Positions 53,288 through 60,295 of a stretch of 64,000 nucleotides of DNA are shown piece after piece. The position numbers and the translations under genes are program-made. The stretch is from Pseudaquabacterium pictum (GTDB lineage: Bacteria; Pseudomonadota; Gammaproteobacteria; Burkholderiales; Burkholderiaceae_C): assembly GCF_005403045.1 (NCBI RefSeq), contig NZ_BJCL01000009.1:1-64000 (forward strand). Reading direction: 5' to 3'. Each line of letters starts with the position of its first letter. Position 1 is the stretch's first letter. The notes below the pieces were generated by a model that was not told the DNA's origin, made no database searches, and saw only the letters and a list, made by a program, of their open reading frames with translations.

Positions 53288-54937
53288 ATGGCCACCATCC
53301 TGGACCAGAACGGCCAGCCCATCCTGCAGGAGATCGCCAGCATCAAGCGGGACATCCACCGGGTGTTCTACGGCGGCATCCTGCAGCTCAACGAGGACGA
53401 CACGCTCAAGAGCCGTGGCGGCGGCAAGGGCCTGAAGATCTACGACGAGCTCAAGCGCGACGCCCATGCCGGCGCCGTGCTGGCCAAGCGCAAGCTGGCA
53501 GTGACCAGCCGGCCCTGGAAGGTGGAGCCCGCCAGCGAGAGCGCGATCGACAAGCAGGCGGCCGAGCTGGTGGAGAAGGCGCTGAAGCACCTGCGCTTCA
53601 ACCACCTGTGCAAGCGCCTGCTGGAGGCCACGCTCAAGGGCTACTCGGTGGCCGAGGTGCTGTGGGAGGTGCGCGACGGCTACGTGCTGCCGGCCCGGGT
53701 GATGGCGCGCGATGCGCGGCGCTTCGTCTTCGGCATCGACGACGAGCTGCGGCTGCTGACGCGCGAGAACATGGTGATGGGCGAGGCCATGCCGCCGCGC
53801 AAGTTCATCGTGCACCGCCGCGGGGCCGACGACGACAGCCCCTACGGCACGGGCCTGGGCGGCATGCTGTTCTGGCCGGTGTTCTTCAAGCGCAACGGCA
53901 TCACTTTCTGGCTGACCTTCGCCGACAAGTTCGGCAGCCCGACGGCGGTGGGCAAGTACCCCAACGGCAGCGACAAGGCCAGCCAGGCCAAGCTGCTGCA
54001 GGCGCTGAGCGCGATCGCGCAGGATGCAGGCGTGATCGTGCCCGACGGCATGGTGATCGAACTGCTGGAGGCCAGCCGCACCGGCAGTGTGGACACCTAC
54101 GAGAAGCTGGTCCGCTACATGGACGAGCAGATCAGCAAGGCCGTGCTCGGCGAGACCATGAGCACCACCGCCGCCGCGGCTGGCCTGGGCAGCAACCAGG
54201 CCGGCGTGCAGAACGATGTGCGGCTGGAGGTGGCCAAGGACGATGGCGACGAGCTCGACGAGACGCTGAGCGACAGCCTGGTGCGCTGGATCGTCGAGTA
54301 CAACCTGCCCGGCGCCGGCCTGCCGCGGCTGGAGCACTGCTTTGAAGAGCCCGAGGACCTGGCCAAGCGCGCCCAGCGCGACAAGACCATCACCGAGATG
54401 GGCTGGGAGCCGACCGAGGCCTACATGCTGGAGACCTATGGCGACGGCTGGGTGAAGAAGGCCCCGGCGCCCATGCCGCAGATGCTGCTGCCTGGCGCCG
54501 CCCCGGGCACCGACCCTGGTGCCGACCCGGCCGCCGTGCAGCCGATGGGCGACACCGCGGAGGACCCGGCCGCTGACCCGGCCGATGCCGCCTTTGCAGA
54601 TGGCGTGCCGCTGGGCAAGGCCGGCGCGCAGCGGGCATTCAACAAGGCCCGGCAGCAGGCCATCAGCGACGGCGCCGAAGCGCTGGCGGCCGAGTGGCAG
54701 GCGCTGGTGCGCAAGCCGGTGGAAGACGTGCTGGCGCTGGCCGAGGCCAGCGGCGGCGACCTGGTGCAGTTCCGCGAGCGGCTGACGACGCTGCTGGACG
54801 CGAAGCCCGACCCGGAGGTGGTGCAGCGATTCGCTCAAGCCGCCTTCGCAGCCAATGTCATGGGGCGCGGGCTGGCGCCGAAGAAGACCTGGGGCCAGAA
54901 GCTGGCCGACCTGGTGAAACGACGCACGAGGACCTGA
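53288..54937 (+). CDS. Portal protein (DUF935, Mu gp29)
   Basis: The 549-residue protein matches DUF935: QEIASIKRDIHRVFYGGILQ, LKIYDELKRDAHAGAVLAKR, GYSVAEVLWEVRDGY and the clip/stem region VIELLEASRTGSVDTYEKLV. Portals form the dodecameric DNA channel at one capsid vertex. The last 120 residues are Pro/Ala-rich and helical. It shares a TGATG stop-start with the next gene. Confidence 0.92.
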   Translation: MATILDQNGQPILQEIASIKRDIHRVFYGGILQLNEDDTLKSRGGGKGLKIYDELKRDAHAGAVLAKRKLAVTSRPWKVEPASESAIDKQAAELVEKALKHLRFNHLCKRLLEATLKGYSVAEVLWEVRDGYVLPARVMARDARRFVFGIDDELRLLTRENMVMGEAMPPRKFIVHRRGADDDSPYGTGLGGMLFWPVFFKRNGITFWLTFADKFGSPTAVGKYPNGSDKASQAKLLQALSAIAQDAGVIVPDGMVIELLEASRTGSVDTYEKLVRYMDEQISKAVLGETMSTTAAAAGLGSNQAGVQNDVRLEVAKDDGDELDETLSDSLVRWIVEYNLPGAGLPRLEHCFEEPEDLAKRAQRDKTITEMGWEPTEAYMLETYGDGWVKKAPAPMPQMLLPGAAPGTDPGADPAAVQPMGDTAEDPAADPADAAFADGVPLGKAGAQRAFNKARQQAISDGAEALAAEWQALVRKPVEDVLALAEASGGDLVQFRERLTTLLDAKPDPEVVQRFAQAAFAANVMGRGLAPKKTWGQKLADLVKRRTRT

Positions 54938-55476
54938 TGAACGACGCACAGATCGAGACTGAGATCCAGGCCAAGGGCCTGACCGCTCCACGCATCACGC
55001 CAGCCGACCTTGAAGCCAACATCGTCAGCGAGCACTACTTCACCGCTGGTGATGGAGTGGTTGGCGTGCTGGCCGTCGCCGACGCACAGGGCAAGCAGCT
55101 CGGCGACAAGGTGCAGCTTCGCGCTGCGGAGATCCCCGACGAGCTGGATCTGCTGACCTTCTGCGTACTCATCCTGCGCAACGGCTTCACGGTTACCGGC
55201 GAATCGGCCTGTGCCAGCCCCGAGAACTTCGACGCCGAGATGGGTCGCAAGATTGCCAGGGCGAATGCCATCAACAAGATGTGGCCGTTGATGGGCTACG
55301 CCCTCAAGAACCGGCTGGCTGGGCCAACCGATGAGCAGGTGGGCCGCTTTCTGACCTGGCCAGTGCCGGCCGACGTGTACCCGGACGGCACGCCTGGCCA
55401 GCCAGGGCGCACCGGCACCAACCTCATGTCGGCGCCGCAGGCCAAGGCCATGCTGCAGTACGTCCTGGGCGGCTGA
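54937..55476 (+). CDS. N4 gp49/Sf6 gp66-family protein (cargo between portal and gpF)
   Basis: The 179-residue protein contains ANIVSEHYFTAGDGVVGV, LDLLTFCVLILRNGFTVTGE, SPENFDAEMGRKIARANAIN and MWPLMGYALKNRL, the Pfam family named after N4 gp49 and Sf6 gene 66, of unknown function. Such genes are usually in early or middle regions, so its place between portal and gpF is unusual. Start and stop are coupled to the portal gene. Confidence 0.8.
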   Translation: MNDAQIETEIQAKGLTAPRITPADLEANIVSEHYFTAGDGVVGVLAVADAQGKQLGDKVQLRAAEIPDELDLLTFCVLILRNGFTVTGESACASPENFDAEMGRKIARANAINKMWPLMGYALKNRLAGPTDEQVGRFLTWPVPADVYPDGTPGQPGRTGTNLMSAPQAKAMLQYVLGG

Positions 55477-55501
55477 TCCCATCGTCACAGGTGAGGCCAG
55501 C

Positions 55502-56041
55502 ATGAGCACACAACCCGTCGTCACTGGCCGCCTTGCGATCGTCAGCGAGTGCAAGCGATTCCGCTATGTGCTCGGCCGTCGCTGGGGCGCCGGTCAGCCG
55601 TTGCTGTTCGTCATGCTCAACCCCAGCACTGCGGATGACAAGAAGGACGATCCGACCATCCGCCGGTGCATTGCCTTTGCGCATGCGCACGGATTCCCGG
55701 CCTTCGAGGTGGTGAACCTGTTCGCCTTCCGAACGCCCAAGCCGGCCGCGCTCAAGCAGGCCGGGTGGCCGGTAGGTCCGCACAACGACACCCAGATCGC
55801 GGAGGCCGCTTCAAACGCGGCGGCCATTTGCCTGGCCTGGGGCGCCCAAGCAGGCCACGCGCGTGCTGAAGCGAGAGTGCAGGAGGTGCTGCCGTAGCTG
55901 CGCCGCGCTGGCAAGCCGCTGATGTGCTTACGCATCACCGCCAGCGGCCACCCTGAGCATCCGCTGATGCTGCCCAGCGTGTGCCGGCTGACAGAGTTCA
56001 CTGACGAGGCGATCGACGCGGCCATGAGAGGTGAAGCATGA
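55502..56041 (+). pseudogene. DUF1643 protein gene interrupted by in-frame amber codon
   Basis: Residues 1-131 match DUF1643 (FVMLNPSTADDKKDDPTIRR, VVNLFAFRTPKP, ICLAWGAQAGH). A TAG at 55895-55897 ends the frame, but without any shift the same frame continues for 48 codons (LRRAGKPLMCLRITASGHPEHPLML) to a TGA at 56039-56041. The continuation contains the family's C-terminal GKPL-C-L...GHP-HPL motif. One base change such as CAG to TAG explains it. It could be a recent pseudogene, a sequencing error or, less likely, a readthrough product. Confidence 0.8.
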
Positions 56042-56526
56042 CCATCCCTGCAAGCGCATTGACCGCCATCTATCAGGGCCTGGCCCAGCTGCCAGCCGCG
56101 ATGGACAGCGAGCCCGCCCGCATCATGCTGCTGGCCATCGGCCTGCAGGAGAGCGGCCTGACCGCCCGGGTCCAGATCGTGGACGGCGGCGGGCAGGGGC
56201 CAGCGCGTGGCCTGTGGCAATTCGAGCGTGGCGGTGGCTGCGCTGGCGTGCTGCGCCACAGCGCCAGCCGCTACTGGATGCACAGCGTCTGCGCTGCCCG
56301 GGGTGTGCAGCCGACGCCAGCCGCGCTGTGGTCGGCGCTGGCCACCGATGACGCGCTGGCCGCTGCCGCCGCCCGCCTGCTGCTGTTCACCGACCCGCGC
56401 CGACTGCCCGAGCTGGGAGACGAGGCAGGCGCGTGGGCGCTGTACCTGCGGGTGTGGCGCCCTGGCAAACCGCACATCGACCGCTGGCCAGCCAACTACG
56501 AGCGCGCCGTGGGCGTGGCAGCCTGA
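56038..56526 (+). CDS. Lysozyme-like endolysin/transglycosylase
   Basis: The 162-residue protein has LLAIGLQESGLTARVQIVDG with a candidate catalytic glutamate at residue 38, followed by GPARGLWQFERGGG and a C-terminal segment (AWALYLRVWRPGKPHIDRW). This is the arrangement of small lysozyme-like phage muramidases. It lacks a signal peptide, so it would need the holin. It overlaps the interrupted DUF1643 frame by ATGA and precedes a membrane protein gene. Confidence 0.75.
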   Translation: MTIPASALTAIYQGLAQLPAAMDSEPARIMLLAIGLQESGLTARVQIVDGGGQGPARGLWQFERGGGCAGVLRHSASRYWMHSVCAARGVQPTPAALWSALATDDALAAAAARLLLFTDPRRLPELGDEAGAWALYLRVWRPGKPHIDRWPANYERAVGVAA

Positions 56527-56786
56527 TGTTCGAGACCAACTCAGCCTGGCTGCTCTTCTGGTTCGATGCGTTCCAGTGGGTCTTCCCTGCCTTCATCTGG
56601 GGCGCGACGACGCTGGCTGTGCTTGGCGTGTGGATCTGCATCGTGCATGTTGCACGGCTCGCCCTGCTGCGCACGCTGGAGGTGGTGGTGATCGTGGAGG
56701 CTGCGCGCGAGGCGAAGCGGCAGGGTCGCTCACCCATCCTGCGCGCATGGACCAGGCTGGATCGAAGGTGGGGCAATGGCAGCTGA
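56526..56786 (+). CDS. Small membrane protein next to endolysin
   Basis: The 86-residue protein has one long or two short hydrophobic segments (WLLFWFDAFQWVFPAF, IWGATTLAVLGVWICIVHVA) and a basic cytoplasmic tail (AREAKRQGRSPILRAW). Its place beside the endolysin gene suggests a holin, antiholin or spanin-like role. It shares a base with the endolysin stop and overlaps gpF by 11 bp. Confidence 0.6.
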   Translation: MFETNSAWLLFWFDAFQWVFPAFIWGATTLAVLGVWICIVHVARLALLRTLEVVVIVEAAREAKRQGRSPILRAWTRLDRRWGNGS

Positions 56787-57549
56787 AGCCCGCTTCGACC
56801 TGGAGCCACGCAAGGCCCTGGAGTTCTTCCGCGGCAAGGGATACGCCACCGGCTTCGCATGGCAGGACGTCTGGCAGTACCAGCACGACGAGGCCTTCAC
56901 CGTGGCCAAGATGATGCAGGTGGATCTGCTGAAGGACGTGCGCGCCGCCGTCGACAAGGCGATCGCCAGTGGCCAGACGCTGGATCAGTTCCGCGACGAG
57001 CTGAAGCCGCGCTTGCTGGAGGCCGGCTGGTGGGGCAAGGCCGACATGACCGACCCGGTCACCGGCGAAACCCGCACCGTGCAGCTGGGCAGCCCGCGCC
57101 GCCTGCGCGTGATCTTCGAGACCAACATGCAGACGGCCTACGCCGCCGGCCACTGGGCGCAGATCCAGCAGACGAAGACCGACGCGCCGTACCTCATGTA
57201 CGACGCGGTCAACGACGCCAACACCCGCCCCGAGCACGCCGCCTGGGACGGCCTGGTGCTGCGTGCCGATGACCCGTGGTGGCAGACCCACTACCCGCCC
57301 AACGACTGGGGCTGCCGGTGCGGGGTGATCCAGCTCAGCGCCGACCAGGCGGCCGGCATGGGCAAGGCCGAGCCCGACAGTGCCCCGCCCATGCAGATGC
57401 GCGAGTACACCAACCCCCGCACCGGTGAGGTTGAGCAGGTGCCCAAGGGCGTGGGCCCGGGCTGGGCCTACGCGCCGGGTTCAAGCCGGGTGGAGCTGCT
57501 GCGCGAGCAGCTGGCCACGAAGCAGAAGGAGTTCCGCGATGGCCGGTGA
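56776..57549 (+). CDS. Minor head protein gpF (Mu gp30, MuF domain), short form
   Basis: The 257-residue protein contains the MuF domain: LRVIFETNMQTAYAAGHWAQ, APYLMYDAVNDANTRPEHAA, VLRADDPWWQTHYPPNDWGC and RCGVIQLS. Mu gpF is about 430 residues, so this version lacks roughly the first or last third. The N-terminus (FDLEPRKALEFFRGKGYAT) looks complete. It sits inside the capsid near the portal. It overlaps gpG by 11 bp. Confidence 0.88.
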   Translation: MAAEARFDLEPRKALEFFRGKGYATGFAWQDVWQYQHDEAFTVAKMMQVDLLKDVRAAVDKAIASGQTLDQFRDELKPRLLEAGWWGKADMTDPVTGETRTVQLGSPRRLRVIFETNMQTAYAAGHWAQIQQTKTDAPYLMYDAVNDANTRPEHAAWDGLVLRADDPWWQTHYPPNDWGCRCGVIQLSADQAAGMGKAEPDSAPPMQMREYTNPRTGEVEQVPKGVGPGWAYAPGSSRVELLREQLATKQKEFRDGR

Positions 57550-58138
57550 TGTGACAGTCAAGATCGACGACGCGCGGGTGAAGGCCGCGCTCGATCGGGT
57601 GCGCCTGGCGCTGCCGCTGGGCGGGCAGATGCTGCCCCTGATGCAGAACATCGGCCGGGTGCTGAGGACCGGCGCGCAGCTGCGGTTCAGGTCGACAACC
57701 GGGCCAGATGGCAAGGCGTGGGAGAAGAGCTTCCGCGCCAAGACCGAGGGCGGCCAGACCCTGAGCCTGACGCGGCGCCTGCGCAACAGCATCACCACCG
57801 AGGCCACGAACACCAGCGTGGCGGTGGGCACCAACGTGCTGTACGCGGCGGTCCATCAGTTCGGTGGCGTCATCAGGGCCAAGAAAGGTCCGTTCCTCTC
57901 CATCCCGGTGACGCCAGCGGCCCGCGCCGCCGGCAGCCCGCGCAACATGCAGGGCCTGCACGTGGCGCAGACGCTCAAGGGCCAGTTCATCCTGGTCGAC
58001 GAGAAGGGCATCACGCAGTTCTTGCTGCGCCAGCAGGTGACCATCCCGGCCCGCCCATTCCTGGGGGCCAGCGAGGCCGACAACACCGAGATGGTGTCGG
58101 CCGGCGCGCGCTTCTTCAACTCACGGTGGAGCGGCTGA
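57539..58138 (+). CDS. Phage virion morphogenesis protein (Mu gpG)
   Basis: The 199-residue protein matches the gpG/virion morphogenesis family: RVLRTGAQLRFRSTTGPDGK, AWEKSFRAKTEGGQTLSLTR, VLYAAVHQFGGVI and the C-terminal IPARPFLG. It completes tails or joins heads and tails. In Mu the protease gene follows; here the block stops and the protease lies 20 kb away on the other strand. Confidence 0.88.
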   Translation: MAGDVTVKIDDARVKAALDRVRLALPLGGQMLPLMQNIGRVLRTGAQLRFRSTTGPDGKAWEKSFRAKTEGGQTLSLTRRLRNSITTEATNTSVAVGTNVLYAAVHQFGGVIRAKKGPFLSIPVTPAARAAGSPRNMQGLHVAQTLKGQFILVDEKGITQFLLRQQVTIPARPFLGASEADNTEMVSAGARFFNSRWSG

Positions 58139-58204
58139 CCGTGCTGCAACGCCACAGCATCAGCAGGAGGCCGGCGCCCAACCCTGAACCGTAGAACAGG
58201 GCGA

Positions 58205-58234
58205 CCGGTGAGGGTGTTGGAGCACCCGCACCGG
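58205..58234. repeat. Long hairpin upstream of the adenine methylase gene
   Basis: CCGGTG-A-GGGTG and CACCC-G-CACCGG form an 11-bp stem with one bulged pair around a 6-nt loop, in the 173-bp gap before the methylase. No T-tract follows. It could terminate or regulate translation of the methylase; nothing else is evident in the gap. Confidence 0.5.
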
Positions 58235-58311
58235 CCGCCTCCCCGCAGCGTGAGTGCGGATCAGCCAAGGCCCTGACACCGTCGCGACGGCAGGGCGAAT
58301 GATGAACCGCA

Positions 58312-59085
58312 ATGGCCCAACCTCTCATCCCGTGGATAGGTGGCAAGCGCCGCCTCGCAGACCGTCTTCTTCCCCTGCTCGCTGACCACGAGCACAGCTG
58401 CTACGTCGAGCCCTTCTGCGGCGCGGCAGCCCTGTTCTTTTTCAGAGAGCACCGCTGCAAGGTCGAGGTGCTCAACGACATCAACGGCGACCTGGTCAAC
58501 CTCTACCGGGTGGTGCAGCACCACCTCGAGGAGTTCGTCCGGCAGTTCAAGTGGGCGTTGAGCAGCCGCCAGCTCTACGAGTGGGCCAAGCTCAGCCAGC
58601 CCGACACGCTGACCGACATCCAGAAGGCCGCCCGGTTCTTCTACCTGCAGAAGCTGGGCTTCGGCGGCAAGGTGCAGGGCAGGACCTTCGGCACCGCCAC
58701 CACGGCGCCGGCCAGGCTGAACCTGCTGCGGCTGGAGGAGGATCTGAGCGACGTGCACCTGCGCCTGAACGGCGTGTTCGTCGAGCACCAGCCCTGGGAC
58801 GTGTGCGTGGCTCGGTACGACCGGGCGCACACCATGTTCTTCATGGACCCGCCCTACTGGGGGACCGAGGGCTACGGCGTGGACTTCGGCCTTCAGCAGT
58901 ACGACCGCATGGCGGAGCTGATGCGGTCGATGAAGGGCAAGGCGCTGGTGACGGTGAACGACGTGCCGGAGATGCGGCAGGCCTTTGCCGGGCTAACGAT
59001 GCAGCGGGTGTCCATCACCTACACGGTGGCGGCCAACCCGGGCGATCGCAAGGCCACCGGTGAGCTGATCATCCGCAACTGGTGA
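58312..59085 (+). CDS. DNA adenine methyltransferase (Dam/D12 class)
   Basis: The 257-residue protein has the D12 class motifs: PLIPWIGGKRRLADRLLPLL at the N-terminus (SAM site), YVEPFCGAAALFFF, EVLNDINGDLVNLYR and the catalytic DPPY at residues 179-182. It methylates adenine N6, probably in a short palindrome such as GATC, though specificity cannot be read. In Mu the right-end cargo is the DNA-modification gene mom; this gene takes that place and may protect phage DNA from restriction. Confidence 0.92.
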   Translation: MAQPLIPWIGGKRRLADRLLPLLADHEHSCYVEPFCGAAALFFFREHRCKVEVLNDINGDLVNLYRVVQHHLEEFVRQFKWALSSRQLYEWAKLSQPDTLTDIQKAARFFYLQKLGFGGKVQGRTFGTATTAPARLNLLRLEEDLSDVHLRLNGVFVEHQPWDVCVARYDRAHTMFFMDPPYWGTEGYGVDFGLQQYDRMAELMRSMKGKALVTVNDVPEMRQAFAGLTMQRVSITYTVAANPGDRKATGELIIRNW

Positions 59086-59145
59086 TGGTTTCCGACTGGG
59101 GTGGTCTGGCACCTGCAGAACTGCTTCACTTCTGGTGCAGGCAGA

Positions 59146-59164
59146 GCGACGCTGGAGGCGTCGC
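59146..59164. terminator. Hairpin after the methylase gene
   Basis: GCGACGC and GCGTCGC form a 7-bp stem with a 5-nt loop between the methylase stop and the last phage gene. There is no T-tract, so termination is uncertain. Confidence 0.35.
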
Positions 59165-59187
59165 AACCCACCACCAGGACCACCGCC

Positions 59188-59553
59188 ATGACGCAAGCAG
59201 CCACCCCCACCACCCGCAACGAAGGCTGGGGCTTCTGGGGCACGATGACCGACCGCGCCGCGGCCGCCTGGCCGCTGGCGGTGGCCTCGATCAGCGCCGC
59301 CACGGGCGAAGACGCGGAGGCAGCAGCCACCTTCCTGGACAGCCGCCACGGCCGGCACTTTGCCGACGAGCTGCTCAACCAGCTGGGCGAAGGCGGCGAC
59401 CTGGCCGGCGCGATCGAGCGCACCACCAGCCGGTTCATGGCCTGGAAGATCGGCCGCGCGACCAGTCTGCGCACCGGCATTCCGCGCGGCTTGCCCTACC
59501 TGCTCGGCCACGTCATCAACGAGCAGGTCAACGCCGAGGCCGTCGCCGCCTGA
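59188..59553 (+). CDS. Right-end cargo protein of unknown function
   Basis: The 121-residue protein (GWGFWGTMTDRAAAAWPLAV; DAEAAATFLDSRHGRHFADE; LGHVINEQVNAEA) resembles a small plasmid- and island-borne family that I know only as hypothetical. The ATG at 59188 is preceded by ACCAGGACCACC. It is the last gene before the right end, where Mu-like phages often carry accessory genes. No motif gives a function. Confidence 0.65.
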   Translation: MTQAATPTTRNEGWGFWGTMTDRAAAAWPLAVASISAATGEDAEAAATFLDSRHGRHFADELLNQLGEGGDLAGAIERTTSRFMAWKIGRATSLRTGIPRGLPYLLGHVINEQVNAEAVAA

Positions 59554-59698
59554 TCAGCCAGCACCGCCCCGACCGGGGCCTGCAGTCGGCCGGATTTCAG
59601 GCCCTGCAGGCCCTTTTCCCTTCTGGTTGGGGCGCTGGTACCGGCGGGTGGACGATCGAGGCGCCTGGGCCGTTCTGGTGGGTCGGCTTTCCGGCTGG

Positions 59699-59856
59699 AA
59701 GTGTTGCGCAGCGCAACACTTCGCGCGCCAGTTCGGCTTTTCGGCCTGGTCAGGGCTTGGCCCGGGTCTTCATAGGAGGAGCGGGCCAGAAAGGGCTGCA
59801 GAACGGCGCAACACTTCGCGCTCCACTTCTGCAACACTTCGGAGCGCAACACTTCG
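59699..59856. repeat. Noncoding cluster of GCAACACTTCG repeats near the right end
   Basis: GCAACACTTCG occurs four times, at 59713, 59808, 59831 and 59846, and the first copy is part of a perfect palindrome (AAGTGTTGCGC, A, GCGCAACACTT; 59699-59721). The last 11 bp of the prophage read on the minus strand (GCAACAGTTCG, 59977-59967) differ from the unit at one position. The whole 59554-59966 stretch has no convincing gene. Confidence 0.75.
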
Positions 59857-59918
59857 GCGCCTTCCAACCTGCCTTGCGGCCCGTTCTCCCCGGTGAAGAG
59901 GGTAGATTGAAGGGCCCG

Positions 59919-59978
59919 CAAACCATGCGCCAACCTTGCCGGCCGATCCCTCAAACCATGTGTCGGCGAACTGTTGCA
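59919..59978. repeat. Right prophage end with transposase-binding-type repeats
   Basis: CTCAAACCATGT at 59950-59961 is the perfect inverse of the left-end ACATGGTTTGAG, and GCAAACCATGCG at 59919-59930 is a second, weaker copy 33 bp further in (three helical turns). The end itself is at about 59977-59978, next to ACCCG. Confidence 0.7.
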
Positions 59979-60152
59979 CCCGTTTTCGGGCCAGATCCCG
60001 CTAAGTCATTGATTTTGCGGGCCATCCCAGCCGTTCCGACCCATTCCCGCCCCTTCCCACCTCTCCCCCAGACCACCTGCGGGTTCACACGTCCTCGTCC
60101 AACCACCACTTCCGCACGCGGCGCCGGCCTCGGTGGTGGTGGAGCGTCGGGG

Positions 60153-60245
60153 CGGGTGGGCCTGTTTTGCGGAAGTGCAGGAGGAGTCCTATGCGCCGCT
60201 TGCGGCGTGTAGGACGGGGGACATGGAGCAAAACAGGCCCACCCG
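60153..60245. repeat. 57-nt hairpin element inside an 18-bp palindromic stem, copy 2
   Basis: Arms CGGGTGGGCCTGTTTTGC (60153-60170) and GCAAAACAGGCCCACCCG (60228-60245) pair perfectly over 18 bp around a 57-nt core (60171-60227). The core equals the reverse complement of 18183-18239 except at three positions. The arms share no sequence with those of copy 1 beyond the outermost CGGGT. It lies in the gap between the prophage and the glutaminase gene. The rest of 59979-60295 holds only a small dyad (CCCGC...GCGGG, 59997-60021). Confidence 0.85.
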
Positions 60246-60295
60246 TCCCGGCGCGATCGCTCCAAGAAAACGAACGCAACGAGCCCCAAGCGGCC

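Larger units (their letters stand above)
18256..59978. mobile_element. Mu-like transposable prophage (about 41.7 kb)
   Basis: The region holds a near-complete Mu-type gene set: repressor, gp16-like HTH, DDE transposase A, AAA protein B, Gam, GemA, Mor, lysis-type genes, terminase, portal, gpF, gpG, protease, capsid, sheath, tube, tape measure and baseplate. The ends carry matching inverted motifs (ACATGGTTTGAG at 18273, CTCAAACCATGT at 59950) with second copies 22 and 33 bp further in. ACCCG occurs at 18251-18255 and 59978-59982 and may be the 5-bp target duplication. Against this, the termini it implies are not TG...CA as in Mu; TG at 18262 and CA at 59977 are the alternative ends. Boundaries are therefore uncertain by several bases. 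Confidence 0.9.

Noticed and set aside
59713-59856. CRISPR array
   Set aside because: The 11-bp GCAACACTTCG repeats are too short and irregularly spaced (95, 23 and 15 bp), and no cas genes are present.
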